Assembly (NCBI GenBank): GCA_022539475.1
Contig: VCMS01000330.1
Span: 1 to 59,110 of the forward strand
Reading direction: 5' to 3'
Length of the DNA: 59,110 nucleotides
Origin: Gracilaria domingensis
Taxonomy: Eukaryota; Rhodophyta; Florideophyceae; Gracilariales; Gracilariaceae
This document shows, piece by piece, positions 17,435 through 28,213 of the stretch (position 1 is its first letter; every line of letters starts with the position of its first letter). Below the pieces are notes generated by a model. That model worked only from the letters and a program-made list of their open reading frames with translations. It had not been told where the DNA came from and did not search any database. The position numbers and the translations under genes were made by a program.

Positions 17435-18679
17435 ATGTGGAAAGCTCATCAAATCAAACAGATTTGTGTTGTCGGGGGCGGCAACGCCGCTCAAGTGCTT
17501 GCCGCGCTGCTGGGTAATGCCCAACGCCACGGATCAACTGTGCGCGTGTCAGTATTGGCCCCGTTTGGGGACGAGAGTGAACGTCTGTTTCAGAACGCTT
17601 CGAAGAATGGCGGGATAACTCTAGAGAACCCTGACGGCTCCCTCACGAAGGGCATGCCTGACATTATCACTGATGATCCGAAGAAGGCGCTGCTTGATAC
17701 CCAAATTGTTTTGTTACCCCTCCCTACTTTCGCGATTCCACCGATGCTCAAGCTCATTGCGCCACATCTTGAGAGCGGGTGTTGGGTTGGGGCACTGCCA
17801 GCTCAAGGAGGATTTCAGTGGATCGCTGCTGATATACTCGATACCAGTGAGCAGGGCAAAAACATCAAGATCTTTGGGCTGGACAAATTACCGTATAACT
17901 GTCGTACAAAAGAGTACGGAAAACGCATCAAAGTGTTTGGATATAAGGAAGACCTGGCCTTGTCTTGTATCCCGAACAAGCAGAGCCTTGCGAGTAACAT
18001 GGCCTCTACTATTTCAGATGTGATTCCAAAGCTGAACTTGTACACTGTGCCCAACTTTTTGGTGCTTACGTTGGCCACAAGCAACCAATGCATCCACCCA
18101 GCCAGAATGTACGGGATGTTCTCAAAGAGCACTGTCATTGATCGCGTCCCTCTCTTTTATGAGGAAATGGATGAGTTTTCAGCCAATTTGATTCACCAAG
18201 TCTCAGAGGAGACGCTATCCATCGCACGTGCTATGGAGGGCAAATCAGAGCAGTTAGGAAAACCAATGGATTTGTCTCGGGTACTGTCCATTGCAGACTC
18301 AACGACGAAAGTGTACGAGGTGCGGGATAAATCTTCGCTAAAGAGAATCTTTCAAACATGTGCTGGCTTCGAAGGCATAGCCACACCTCTGAAGAAGGGA
18401 GAGGTCAAGGATGGTGTGCAAATGTATGAGGTGGACTGGAATTGTCGGTACTTTACTGAGGACATCCCGGCGTTGTGTGTCCTTCGTGGGTTGGCTGAAT
18501 TACTGAATGTCAAGACTAGCACGATTGACATGCTGATCAAGTGGGCGCAAAAGAGCATGGATGGTGCTTATCAGTTCATCACAGAGGACAAGCTCAATAC
18601 TGATCGTGAGAAGCTAATGTACACGCCTCAGTATTGGGGTATTACTGATTCGGAGCAGCTCGTGCGCTTCCACTCGTAG
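17435..18679 (+). CDS. octopine/nopaline dehydrogenase-family NAD(P)-dependent oxidoreductase
   Basis: The N-terminus has a Rossmann dinucleotide-binding motif (CVVGGGNAAQVLAALLG, residues about 10-26). The C-terminal half has the opine-dehydrogenase domain with CIHPARMYGMF, matching the conserved N-x-x-HP-x-R segment. Such enzymes reductively condense an amino acid with a keto acid, or are uncharacterised relatives in algae. At 414 aa the length is typical. The ATG at 17435 begins MWKAHQIKQ; the frame is open upstream to 17339 without another ATG. A TATA-like AT run near 17250 fits a promoter. The substrate cannot be deduced. Confidence 0.8.
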   Translation: MWKAHQIKQICVVGGGNAAQVLAALLGNAQRHGSTVRVSVLAPFGDESERLFQNASKNGGITLENPDGSLTKGMPDIITDDPKKALLDTQIVLLPLPTFAIPPMLKLIAPHLESGCWVGALPAQGGFQWIAADILDTSEQGKNIKIFGLDKLPYNCRTKEYGKRIKVFGYKEDLALSCIPNKQSLASNMASTISDVIPKLNLYTVPNFLVLTLATSNQCIHPARMYGMFSKSTVIDRVPLFYEEMDEFSANLIHQVSEETLSIARAMEGKSEQLGKPMDLSRVLSIADSTTKVYEVRDKSSLKRIFQTCAGFEGIATPLKKGEVKDGVQMYEVDWNCRYFTEDIPALCVLRGLAELLNVKTSTIDMLIKWAQKSMDGAYQFITEDKLNTDREKLMYTPQYWGITDSEQLVRFHS

Positions 18680-19266
18680 GAACAAGGGAGTATTCATGCA
18701 GACCCAGAGCTGCTACACTGGAGGACATAAAACAAAATGGCCATCGGTTCCTAGCGTTTTGGTTTGGGAAGTTACGGAGTACAGAAACAATTGTCGAAGA
18801 ACGTCGAATATCAGATCTTAACAGCGATGACGCGGTGCAAATGCGTCGATCGGTTATGCAGTGCTTTGTACTTGTAGGGCAAGATCAAGGTTACTCGTAA
18901 ATCTTACGAGAAATTATTTACACACATTAGATATTGCCTTCGCGACGGCCTTCGAATTATTGCGAAAGGCGCCCGCCTTTTGTGAATAAATGATATTATT
19001 ATTCATGGACGGTTGTGCTACAAATCAGCCACGGAGTACACGTCGAGAATCACCATCACGATCGTACTACGTGTAAACGCGTGTCTACAACGCGTGGGCC
19101 AATGAGCGCCAACCAGATCCACCCGGCGCACCCACGCGAGTTGCAACCAGCCAGCAAGCACACTCACTCGCCAAGCGCTCTACTGTCTATAGACTCTATA
19201 TAGAGCGCTCCGTAGGACCCCGACGTTGTCTTGCCGCCCTCCCTCGCACCCAAACGCTCGGTATCA
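18680..19266. other. intergenic region
   Basis: No gene was seen. A 9-bp inverted repeat (AGCGCTCTA at 19174-19182 with TAGAGCGCT at 19201-19209) flanks a TATA-like CTATATAG just upstream of the next start. Confidence 0.5.
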
Positions 19267-20648
19267 ATGTCCGCACCGCCCAAACCATCCGCCTCGTCGC
19301 CGTCACGCCGCTGCGGCATGTGCGGCTCCTGCGATTCTATGCCGCCGTGGGCGCCCGAGCGCATTCGCCTCCTCTCTGCGCAGCAGCGCGACGATTTGCT
19401 GCGCTTCATGGCGGAGAAGCAACGTCTTTTCATTGAGCGACGCGACGCTCGCATGGCACGAGACACACACTCGAGCAGGGCCGATGAACACGTCCATGGG
19501 CCGGGCTTGCAGGAGGAGGAGGAGCTGGAGGGTCAAGTACACAACGAGCAGACGGATAACGACGCACGCGATGAGGTGGATATGTGTCACGGTGGGGATG
19601 AAACTCCTTCAGCTTCGAAACCTCAGGACGATGAAGATGAACCCGCAGCGAGTTCGAAACTAATGCCCACCCAACGAACTGTTAGCGATCTGTTGGAGCA
19701 GCCTGCTGCCCAGACGCAAGCCACCAACCAAACGCTTCGTGCGATTCCGCTGCGAGACACCGACAGCGATGCAGACTCGTTTCATACTGCAGAAGAAAAC
19801 GAGGAGCAACAGCAGCGCGAATGCAATGGTGCTCCGCAAACCCAGTCTCAGGACTCGAAGCTTTCCGATCTCATTCAGAGCGTCGACTTTCAGCAACTCA
19901 ATGTTAGTGATGTCACCTCTGAGCCGTACAAATCCCCCCAATCCATTGACTCTAACATTATTGCGAAGGGCCCCTCAGAAGGCGAAGCAGCGACAGTCCC
20001 TATATCAATACCCCATCGACTTGAAACAACTTCACTCACAACTCAAGAGTCCACCACGTTCGAAACGGGCCCAAATCATCCACGCTTATCCAACCTTCCG
20101 AGCGAGAATCTGGAAGATACTGTTTCAGCACGAAGACAAACTCGCACCCATATTAACGAAAAGTCGTTCTTAGAAAGGTATGACTTACCTCCTGATCTAG
20201 TGCCGTTGCGTTCTGAAATATCTCTTCACTCTTCCCCGATCTTGTGCTCCGATTGCGAAAGATGGAGAGCAAGGGTGCAGGAACTTGAACTCAAGGTCGA
20301 GGCGCTCACCTCTGCCTTGACTGCTCGCGAGATGGAAACCTCCGCTATGAGAGCGAGAGTTGCAGCTGCTCGCAATCAAAGACTTCCAAAGACAGCGGCC
20401 CAATTATCTGAGGAGTGTGAAAATCTTCGCGTTACGACCGAGTTTTTGGTACGCTTTTCATGTGCTACAGTTGGCCACGGAGTTTTGTCGCCGTGGTTGC
20501 GCGCCATATTGCATAAGCTGACTTCCGTTTTCTTCTTTTTCTTTCTGTTCCTTTTTTATCTTTTGCTTTGGTTCGTGCCACGTATCAGTTTCACAAACTT
20601 GAAAGGTATGAAAGAGCGGAGGCGGATAAGAATGACCATGAGCGATAG
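19267..20648 (+). CDS. coiled-coil protein with N-terminal Cys cluster, two exons (19267-20448, 20589-20648)
   Basis: The 413-aa protein is unrecognised. It has a Cys-rich start (RRCGMCGSCDS), a long acidic Gln/Ser/Thr-rich middle that is probably disordered, and a C-terminal coiled coil (about residues 335-413: RVQELELKVEALTSALTARE). A GT-AG intron at 20449-20588, with donor GTACGC and a strong pyrimidine tract, restores the coiled coil (FHKLERYERAEADKNDHER). Reading through the intron instead gives a spurious Phe-rich membrane-like segment ending at 20688. The ATG at 19267 follows an open frame from 19231. Its end is 34 nt from the stop of the convergent gene. Confidence 0.65.
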
Positions 20649-20682
20649 GTTCTCGTTGGGGAAACCCAGTACGACAATTATA

Positions 20683-21630
20683 TCATGAAAAGAATGACTT
20701 TCGCTGTGGTGGCCGGAATGTTGTGCAATTCATACAAGGGTGGTACCCACGTGCTCTGCATTGCGGGCATTTCTGGAATTCTGGAGCAATCAAGAACGTA
20801 TACCCATTGCATCTCTTGCACGTAACTAGTTTGACATCGCGACATTCTTCGCATTCGTAACTTTCACCTTCCGGTATCTTAATCTGAACTCGTTTTGAGA
20901 GTGGATGCGAAGCGAATATTCCGAAGTTGTTCTCGAGTTCTGCCGATACTTGTTCCGAGAGACCACTTTCCTGAACATGATCTTTTGAAAGTTGCAAGAA
21001 TTGCATAGAATCGTAATCTTCGCTCACTTTTGCGCGTACGTAGTCGATGACAGGTATCCGCTTCTTTAGCGCATCAATTTTCGTGCTTTCGATGCGTCCG
21101 TCATCCGTGTATGGACAATGACGGCAGCGATGAGTTCTTTCATAACCGTCTGATGTGGCTTTTACGCCGCAACAATTTCCTCGTTTGAGATGTGCATAGA
21201 ACGTGAAAACTGTGTAGCCACTATCTGGATCGAAGTACGTGACATCTCCTTCGGCGTTACACACTGAATGTAATAAATTGATTCTTGCTCTTGCCGACAG
21301 GGATTCCCATCTTTCTCCCGTGCATGTTCGCGCTAGCTTCTCATCGGCGAGGTATCTGCGAGCAGATTCTTCCAGAAAAGTCCGGTCCCAGATGTTTTGC
21401 GGTATTTGCTGCCCTTTGACATTATTGAAGGCGAGGAGCTCCAAAGTGCTTATTCGTTCTGGATCTCGGTGGAGAAGCTTCGTTACCTTGATTGCCGCGT
21501 TGGCGACTTGCAATTCGTCTGGGGTTAGTGACATTGAGACTGCACAAGCTAGTTTTTGGCGATTGTGTCGAGCCCAAAGTCGGTGTGTTCTTTGCCACGG
21601 AAGCAGGAGCGGCGAAATCCATAAAAGCAT
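20683..21630 (-). CDS. DUF5522-type plus DnaJ-like zinc-finger protein
   Basis: A central segment (DSGYTVFTFYAHLKRGNCCG...CRHCPY) matches DUF5522, a small Cys-rich domain of unknown role. Towards the C-terminus, CEECRDVKLVTCKRCNGYTFL...CPQCRARGYHPCMNC is a four-pair CxxC array like DnaJ-type zinc fingers. The ATG at 21630 gives a hydrophobic then Arg-rich start (MLLWISPLLLPWQRTH) that could be an organelle-targeting peptide; an ATG at 21534 (MSLTPDEL) is an alternative. The length is 315 aa with the longer start. The combination suggests an organelle or redox zinc protein; the function is unknown. Confidence 0.65.
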   Translation of the reverse strand: MLLWISPLLLPWQRTHRLWARHNRQKLACAVSMSLTPDELQVANAAIKVTKLLHRDPERISTLELLAFNNVKGQQIPQNIWDRTFLEESARRYLADEKLARTCTGERWESLSARARINLLHSVCNAEGDVTYFDPDSGYTVFTFYAHLKRGNCCGVKATSDGYERTHRCRHCPYTDDGRIESTKIDALKKRIPVIDYVRAKVSEDYDSMQFLQLSKDHVQESGLSEQVSAELENNFGIFASHPLSKRVQIKIPEGESYECEECRDVKLVTCKRCNGYTFLIAPEFQKCPQCRARGYHPCMNCTTFRPPQRKSFFS

Positions 21631-22090
21631 CCTACAAGGCTGATGTTCAAGCAAGAAGACAAATAATACACCCCTTCCCCACGTTGTTCAACGTTCTGTG
21701 TGTTCACAAGCACCAGTTTCTGGAATTCAAGCCCAGAGGTTTCGACAAATTCATTCCCTTTTCTGACTTTCATGAAGCCGACATCTTTTCGCCTTGGGCG
21801 CGTATGGAGGGATTACCAATTCCAGAGGCCGCTTGAGCAATGTTGACCGAGGGTAAGGTGAAATGAATGAAAGAGGTAGAGAAGACGAGCAATAGCCGAT
21901 CAATCTCTTTGATCTACACTTTGGAATCTCATCTCGAAAACGTCCAATAGAAACCGTTCACCCACGTGTCGATTCTGGGACCTTCGTCACTTGAAAAATT
22001 GTGATCCACACGCTATCCACTGCACGTATCTATACCTTTGGTACCTCGGTGGTTTGGCCGGCGACATTTCCCGGTTAGAGGAAGGAAAGA

Positions 22091-24147
22091 ATGTCTACGC
22101 TGAGTAGGATATCATTCCGAGGAACACCAACGCGTACAAAGCTCTATGGACGACGGTACGTAAACCCTAGTTCTCTTGTACTCATTTGACCACCTTAGCC
22201 CTCCAGTTCTCAGGTCTTCTGCTCACGCAGCTGCAATTCGTACGGTAGAGAACTAAAGGAGCAGACTCTTTCATTCCTCGCAAAGTTGTCCGTGTTAATG
22301 ACCGCCAGCGTGCTATGGATTTTCTCTCACCTAGCGTGTGCTCAGTAAGACGTCCTCGAGCCCACTCAGTTTCTCTCCCACCCTCTGCGTTTTTGAGCTC
22401 TACCTTCGACCATTTGCATGTTTTCGCTCAACAATCTAGTCGGTCTTTGGAGTTTTGGAGACGTGCATTAGCAATATGGTTATCTTTCAAGATAACCCAA
22501 GCGAACGTTGCTATACAGAGTCCATATAGGCCACTCTCTTGGCCTCGAAAGGCCTGGTCACATCAACATGAGCAAGCCGGCAAAGTGCGTGTCAACAAAA
22601 GCACCGGACAGTTTCAGACCGTCCAAAGAGATTCGGGAATTATAATCTAACTGTTTCTTTCGTTATACTCATAGATGATGTTAAAGTTGTGCACGGAGAT
22701 GAAAGTATGTGTTCCAAAACTAGTCAGAAAAGGTCTTCTACGTTCACGGGTTTTCTAACGAGCGCGTATATTTCATTGACACTTTCTTCTATAAGGGGTT
22801 CTATGTTAAAGCAGGTAGGTGCATATTCGAACCATGCGACTCATTAGCATCATATTGAGCAGAATTCTTACTCGCTTAGCACTTTTATCAGGTCAAATTA
22901 TTGCTCTTCAGGCGTTTGTTCCTAAGGTCATCAGGGATACACTACGCGTTCTTCAAGACAATATGCCACCTATGGATGCTCCGACAGCTCGCCAGGTAAT
23001 CGAAGAAGAACTTCATAAGCTAGGTCTTGCTATGGACGTCTTTGAATCTCTGGACGTCCAGACCGTGCTAGGAAGTGCCAGCATAGCCCAAGTGCATCGC
23101 GGTCGTCTTCGGAATGGGAATGTTGACGTCGCTGTCAAAATTCAGTATCCCAACATTGAAAGTCTAATGATGGCAGACCTTGCCAATTTCCGCTTACTTG
23201 GCGAGATTTTGCAGCGTACAGAGCTTAAATTCGATCTTGTCCGACCGGTACAAGAACTCTCCCGTCAGCTTGCTTTGGAATTCGACTTCAAGAACGAAGC
23301 GAGAAACATGGCTGAGATTCGGTACGCACTGCGCAAAGTCAAACAAGTGTCTGTGCCTGAAGCTATTCCAGGGCTTGTGTCGAGAAGGTTGCTGGTCATG
23401 ACTTTTTTGGACGGTATCCCTCTTACCAAGTTAGATGGGGCTTTAGAGAAAAGAGGGAGGCGGACAGTTCGCCTTGTTGGACGTAGAATCATGAAGAACC
23501 TGACTGCTTGTTACGGAAAAATGATTCTCACCGATGGCTTCTTCCAAGCTGACTGTACGTGTCTGATTTCTTATCGTCATGCATATGTAATTCTTATTCT
23601 TTTCTTAACCTTTCGTATGTGTGCGTATCTTTTGCGGTGTATGTTTGCAGGTCACCCAGGAAATATAATAGTACGGAACGACAGGGTTGATATTGGACTC
23701 CTGGATTTTGGTCAGACGAAACGCTTCTCCAATGAGACAAGATTGGCTTTTGTGAGACTCGTCGATGCAATGGCGAGAAAAGATACAACAGGGGTAGCTA
23801 CAGGCTTGGAGGAGCTTGGCATTCGCGTCGGTCACAAACCAGGGCGAGAAAAACGAAGAGGTCTTGCAAAGCATGCGCTTACATTAGAAGAAAAAATGGC
23901 GTATACGATGTTTGATACGGCATCGGTCCCCGGTGTTAGTGACAACCCGTTTGGTGAGGGAAGTACGATGAAGGAGGGCTCTATTGATGACCTTCCCAAG
24001 GATTTGTTCTTCTTACTGAGAACCATGCAAATTCTGAAGGGTTTATGTCATGCAACATTTAATTCTGACTTTTCCATGGTCTCGTCTTGGGGACACACGG
24101 CTCGAGCGGAGTTGAACAGGTCGAATTGGTGGAGATTGTCGTTTTGA
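22091..24147 (+). CDS. ABC1/UbiB (ADCK-like) atypical kinase, seven predicted exons
   Basis: ABC1-family atypical kinases act in coenzyme Q or plastoquinone metabolism in mitochondria or plastids. Predicted exons are 22091-22155, 22214-22239, 22370-22584, 22675-22704, 22796-22814, 22892-23554 and 23651-24147, totalling 504 codons. Diagnostic segments are GFYVKAGQ (the KxGQ motif, built across three exons), LGSASIAQVHRG (Ala-rich nucleotide loop), VAVKIQYP (invariant Lys), DFKNEARN, MTFLDG, FFQADCHPGN (catalytic-loop equivalent, restored by removing the 96-nt intron at 23555-23650) and LLDFGQTKRF (DFG). The consensus HxxPHPGN has Cys where Pro is usual. The first two exons are the least certain; their product is Ser/Arg-rich and could be a targeting peptide. 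Confidence 0.8.
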
Positions 24148-25069
24148 GCTGGATACTGTCTTTTTGTATTACAACCGTTTAGTCTTCTTCTTTCTGCCTA
24201 CGAACAGCTGTTCAACCACTTCCAAAGCGCGAAACTCAGGGCTATGTGATCTATACGAAGCGCTATGGGAGAGAGCCCTGTGGGCTTTAACACACGCAGC
24301 CTTCTTTCGGACTCAGATTCACTCTTTTTCCCGTTTAGAGTTCCCGGATTGAACGGGCAATTCACATATTCATCTCACCGCTAACGACTTCTTTCACTGG
24401 TTTCTTTCTCAACTATTAAAAGTCAGTCAAGGAGAAAGGATTCCACTGCACTTCACTGCCTTCTTCGTAAGCCGCGCCACTGCTATCTATTGTTTCGGAG
24501 AAGCAAAAGGACCGTCGGTAAACGATATGTGACATTGACACATCCAAGGGGTGAATATCCTCAACACTTCGTGGTGTCTTGTTATCCGAAAACTATTGTT
24601 TACCGATGTCAACGTCAACATAGAGAGATGTGGACGTTTACAAACCACATTTACTTCAACTGTCGAACCAATCACATGATCCGCTGAAGTCAACGAGTAT
24701 CAAGAAGTTGACGGTCTTGGCAATTGCATTCCCATGTGGACGACCATCCGATACAGACCAAAAGGATGTCCAGGTGTACAAGTGTATGTCGTAAGGAGCT
24801 CAGCGTGACGTCAACGGATCGTGCAAGTTCACAGGACATGAAAGGCCTCAAGTTTGGGGGTGTCCATCTTCTCTTCCAAGGTCCAGAGTGCCAGAGTATC
24901 GTTAACAGGTTCGCAGGCTTGTCCGGTCTCTTTATTCTCTCGCACTAGTGTCAGAGTGCCCAGAAAGCGTGTCGAAAAAATCTGTAAAGAACCCAGAAAG
25001 ATCCGAACGGTTACACGCGCATAACAGAGGGATAGTTCTCCGCGATTTTCAAGTCTCCGTTGCATCAAC
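24148..25069. other. intergenic region
   Basis: No gene was seen. A loose inverted repeat (TCGGTAAAC near 24514 and GTTTACCGA near 24598) is present. Short ORFs here have no recognisable content. Confidence 0.5.
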
Positions 25070-26334
25070 ATGTATCCTTGCTTTATCTCTGCAATCAGCA
25101 ACAAATCCTTTCCACAGCGTAGACACAATGGGCAATCGAAAAGATGCCACTTACGGCCCGTGATGACCGCGTCAAGGTCACTTCCGGACGAAAAATCCGT
25201 GGTGTCGCCGGATGAATGGGATCTGAGGTTGGGCAGCCCATCAAAGATAAACCTCTTTCTTCGCGTCGTTGGAAAACGCGCTGACGGTGAGTAGAGAAAC
25301 ACAATAAGCAAGCGACCCTCGAAGAACTTCGATCGGTATCGCAAGTTTTCTAATTTGGTTTCACTGACATATGAATCTCCAGGTTTCCACGAACTTGCAT
25401 CTCTGTTCCAGTCGATAAGTCTCCATGACACATTATACTTCTCAGTTAAGACAGAGAGAGACGCCAATCCGGAGCGGGATTCTCTGGAATGTGACAAATC
25501 AGAAATCCCTACCGATTCTTCAAACCTGGTGCTTCGAGCAATCAGCAAGTTTCGTGAGAAGACCGGCATACAGAATTACTTTCGCGTCCGCCTCGAAAAG
25601 CGCGTCCCCCATGAAGCCGGCCTCGGAGGTGGCTCTGCAAACGCCGCAACCGCTCTGTGGGCCGTCAATCAATTGTGCGGCAAACCGTGCACAACTGACG
25701 AACTGGCGCAGTTTGGAGCGGAATTCGGATCTGACATCTCCTTCTTCCTGTCGGAGGGAACTGCTTACTGTACCGGTCGTGGTGAGATTATGGAAACGAT
25801 ACCGCGATTACCCCCTCAGTCGTTGTATATTGTGAAACCGGCAGAGGGACTGCCCACCGCGGAAGTGTTCAAAAGCCTCGACATGTCCGAATGTTCCGAC
25901 AAGAACCCGCGTGAACTGCTGCGGAAAATGGAGAAAGGCGTGATCTTTGCGGATTTTGTTAATGACTTAGAGATTCCTAGTTTCCGCCTGATGCCCAAGT
26001 TGAAAAAACTGAAAGAAGACCTGTACAAAGCAGGCTTTAACGTAAGTTGCACAACCACCTGAAGCTTTCCGGATGCTTCTACCAAAAGATACACCAAGAA
26101 TGAAGAGTTTCTAACGGAATTTCCTTTAATGGTTCTGCTTTCCTCACAACACAGGTGGTTTTGATGAGCGGTAGCGGCACGTCATTCTTCTGCCTCGGGC
26201 AGCCTTGGAGTGACGACTTCATGGAAGTGTTCCCAGCCGAACACAATGTGCAGGTGTTCAAGTGCTTCTTTCATGGTAGACGATATGCCGATATGTGGTA
26301 TTTCGAACAGCCGGCATTGACTCCAAAGAAATAG
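25070..26334 (+). CDS. ispE: 4-diphosphocytidyl-2-C-methyl-D-erythritol kinase, plastid MEP pathway, three exons
   Basis: Exons 25070-25286, 25383-26041 and 26155-26334 join to 351 codons. This GHMP kinase phosphorylates CDP-methylerythritol with ATP in plastid isoprenoid synthesis. GHMP motifs are SPSKINLFLRV (motif 1, substrate contacts), EAGLGGGSANAATAL (motif 2, ATP loop) and VVLMSGSGTSFF (motif 3, completed by exon 3). Introns have donors GTGAGT and GTAAGT. The ATG at 25070 adds a Phe-containing, Ser/Arg/Lys-rich leader with no acidic residue for about 40 positions, as expected for a red algal plastid transit peptide. An ATG at 25163 is the alternative start. Confidence 0.9.
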
Positions 26335-26419
26335 TAGGTGAGATGAGTAGTATGTCGAAGAACAGCGACACGAATGGGGAGGTGATTGAGAATAGATACT
26401 AGGGGCCTTTTACACGCAG

Positions 26420-27387
26420 TTACTTGACGAAATCGTTAACGGCGGCGCAAAATTGATCCGGCATCTGAGATTGGAGCCAGTGGCCGGCATCCGATATGGT
26501 GACCAGTTTTGTGTTTGGAAACAAGGAGGTGAACGTACGCATAGCTTGAAATGGCACATACTTGCTGTTGCCGCCTCGAATGACACATGTAGGTCCTTTG
26601 AAGCGACGCCCGTCCTGTTGTGGAAAGGCCATAATACTGGGTATAGAAGCATAAATAGCGTCCACATTAACTCTCCATCGATACTTTGTCGCCGCGTTTC
26701 GTTCGGCAGTGAGATTAGTCATGAGGAAGTTGCGCACCGCATCGGATGTGACGCCATTTGCCGACAGTTGTCGATCGACGTCCTCACGCGTCTGTACGGC
26801 GGAGAGATCGACGTTGAGCATGGCGCGACTGGCGATAAGGGAGTCGGAAGGGTCGTTCGTCGGTCGGTACTGAATTGGCGCAATGTCCACAACGATGAGC
26901 TCAGAGACCAGATGGGGATGTGACAGTGCGAGGTGCATGGCTAACTTGCCGCCCATGCTGTGCCCAATTACGGTGGCTCGCTCTATGTTGCGCTGGTCGA
27001 GAAAGTGGAGCAGGTCGGCGAGCATGGTATCGTACGTCATAACGTGAGGCAAAGATACGTGCGGCGATCGGCCATGGTTGCGAAGATCGAGCGCAATCTT
27101 CTCGCGCTCAGGCACTGTACATGACATTGTTCGTCAGTGGGCTGGATGATGCGGGGGCGACGCTAGTGCGGGTCGAAATGGCACGTACCAAAGTCGGGGC
27201 GATTGAGCAGCGAACGGTAGGTGGACTCGGACGCAAGGACGCCGTGTAGCACGACTACGGGCGGCGCATCGGACGCGGCTACCGGAGTGCGAGGTGGTAC
27301 GGTGACGGAGTGGAGAGAGACGGGTGTAGGAGGGAGGGAGCAGAGACGACGGGCGGAGCAGAACAGCGGAGCGAGGCGTGGGCGCAT
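26420..27387 (-). CDS. alpha/beta-hydrolase fold protein (ABHD11-like), two exons
   Basis: Exons 27387-27189 and 27114-26420 join to 298 codons across a 74-nt GT-AG intron. The fold is shown by VVVLHGVLAS (oxyanion region HG), DLRNHGRSPH, GHSMGGKLA (nucleophile elbow GxSxG, Ser), and GHW near the C-terminus (catalytic His). DIAP after the nucleophile strand is typical of ABHD11/YbfF-like esterases. The N-terminus is Arg/Ser-rich without acidic residues and could target mitochondria. The substrate is unknown. It is convergent with ispE, with 85 nt between the stops. Confidence 0.85.
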
Positions 27388-27504
27388 GTTGCTGTGGGGT
27401 GCCAGAGGTTATGCTCTGTACAATGATGGATACTTGAGCGGGGTTGTTCGGAAGTGCAGAGGAACCGCGGGCGAGGACAAAGGCGTTTTGGTGTGGTGCT
27501 ATGA

Positions 27505-27992
27505 GTCATAGCCTATGACACACAAGTGACGTGTGGAGTCCACACGTCCACACTGTGGACTCCACATCTCGTTGTGGACAGAAGTCCATAACGCAAACGC
27601 ATTTCGGTTGACTGTTGCAAACAATTCTCTGAACATCATGTTCTGGTTCTGCAGATTCTGCAGATTCTGCAGCCTTTGTGGGATCAGTGATCGAATCCGA
27701 AAGCGTCATAGACTGCGACAAAGTCGCAGGCTCTATGCGAGTGCTAATTAGCCAGTGTACCAAAGTTACCAAGGATAAAAGTTGTAACCGTGCATGGATG
27801 TGTTGTATCATACAACACATCCATGCACGGTTTAGACACGCGACATTTAAAATGTACAGTAGGAACGCTAGCAACGCTACCCCTGGTACCCTGTATACTA
27901 AAATCTTGTCACTCGGAAGTCAGGCGTTGCACGTGCAAAAGTCAAAATTGCCGTCCTCTCTTCTACGGACGGCAATTTCACTGACTTTTGCA
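27505..27992. repeat. cluster of five hairpins and a 9-bp tandem repeat
   Basis: In order: GTCATA hairpin (27505-27519); 13-bp arms TGTGGAGTCCACA at 27532-27544 with 27554-27566; three copies of TTCTGCAGA (27647-27672); CTGCGAC hairpin (27713-27729); a perfect 22-bp hairpin (27786-27807 with 27811-27832); and a 23-bp stem with a 3-nt bulge (27934-27956 with 27967-27992). They fill the space between the hydrolase and CDK promoters. Confidence 0.85.
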
Positions 27993-28213
27993 TTGGTGAG
28001 CATATTATTGGTAGAGAGCAGCTACTAGACACCAGACTGGAGACGCTTAGCAGATGGTTCTTGGCCGCCCTCGTCTCACCTCTTGCCCACCAGCTCCTGG
28101 CGCAGCTGCGGGCCTCTCTCTGCGTTTCTCGCGAAATTATATGCCCACAGCCAATTTCTTCCACGTCTCATTTTCACTCCGGGCGCCGCAGCACACATGC
28201 AAACCCTTTGCTC

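Noticed and set aside
21492..21836. Plus-strand ORF of 114 codons overlapping the 5' part of the DUF5522 gene
   Set aside because: There is no ATG in the frame, no family match, and the first part is antisense to the DUF5522 N-terminus. It could be an exon, but no splice partner was found.
24829..25569. Minus-strand ORF of 246 codons over ispE
   Set aside because: It is fully antisense to the first two ispE exons and the intergenic region, with no recognisable motif.
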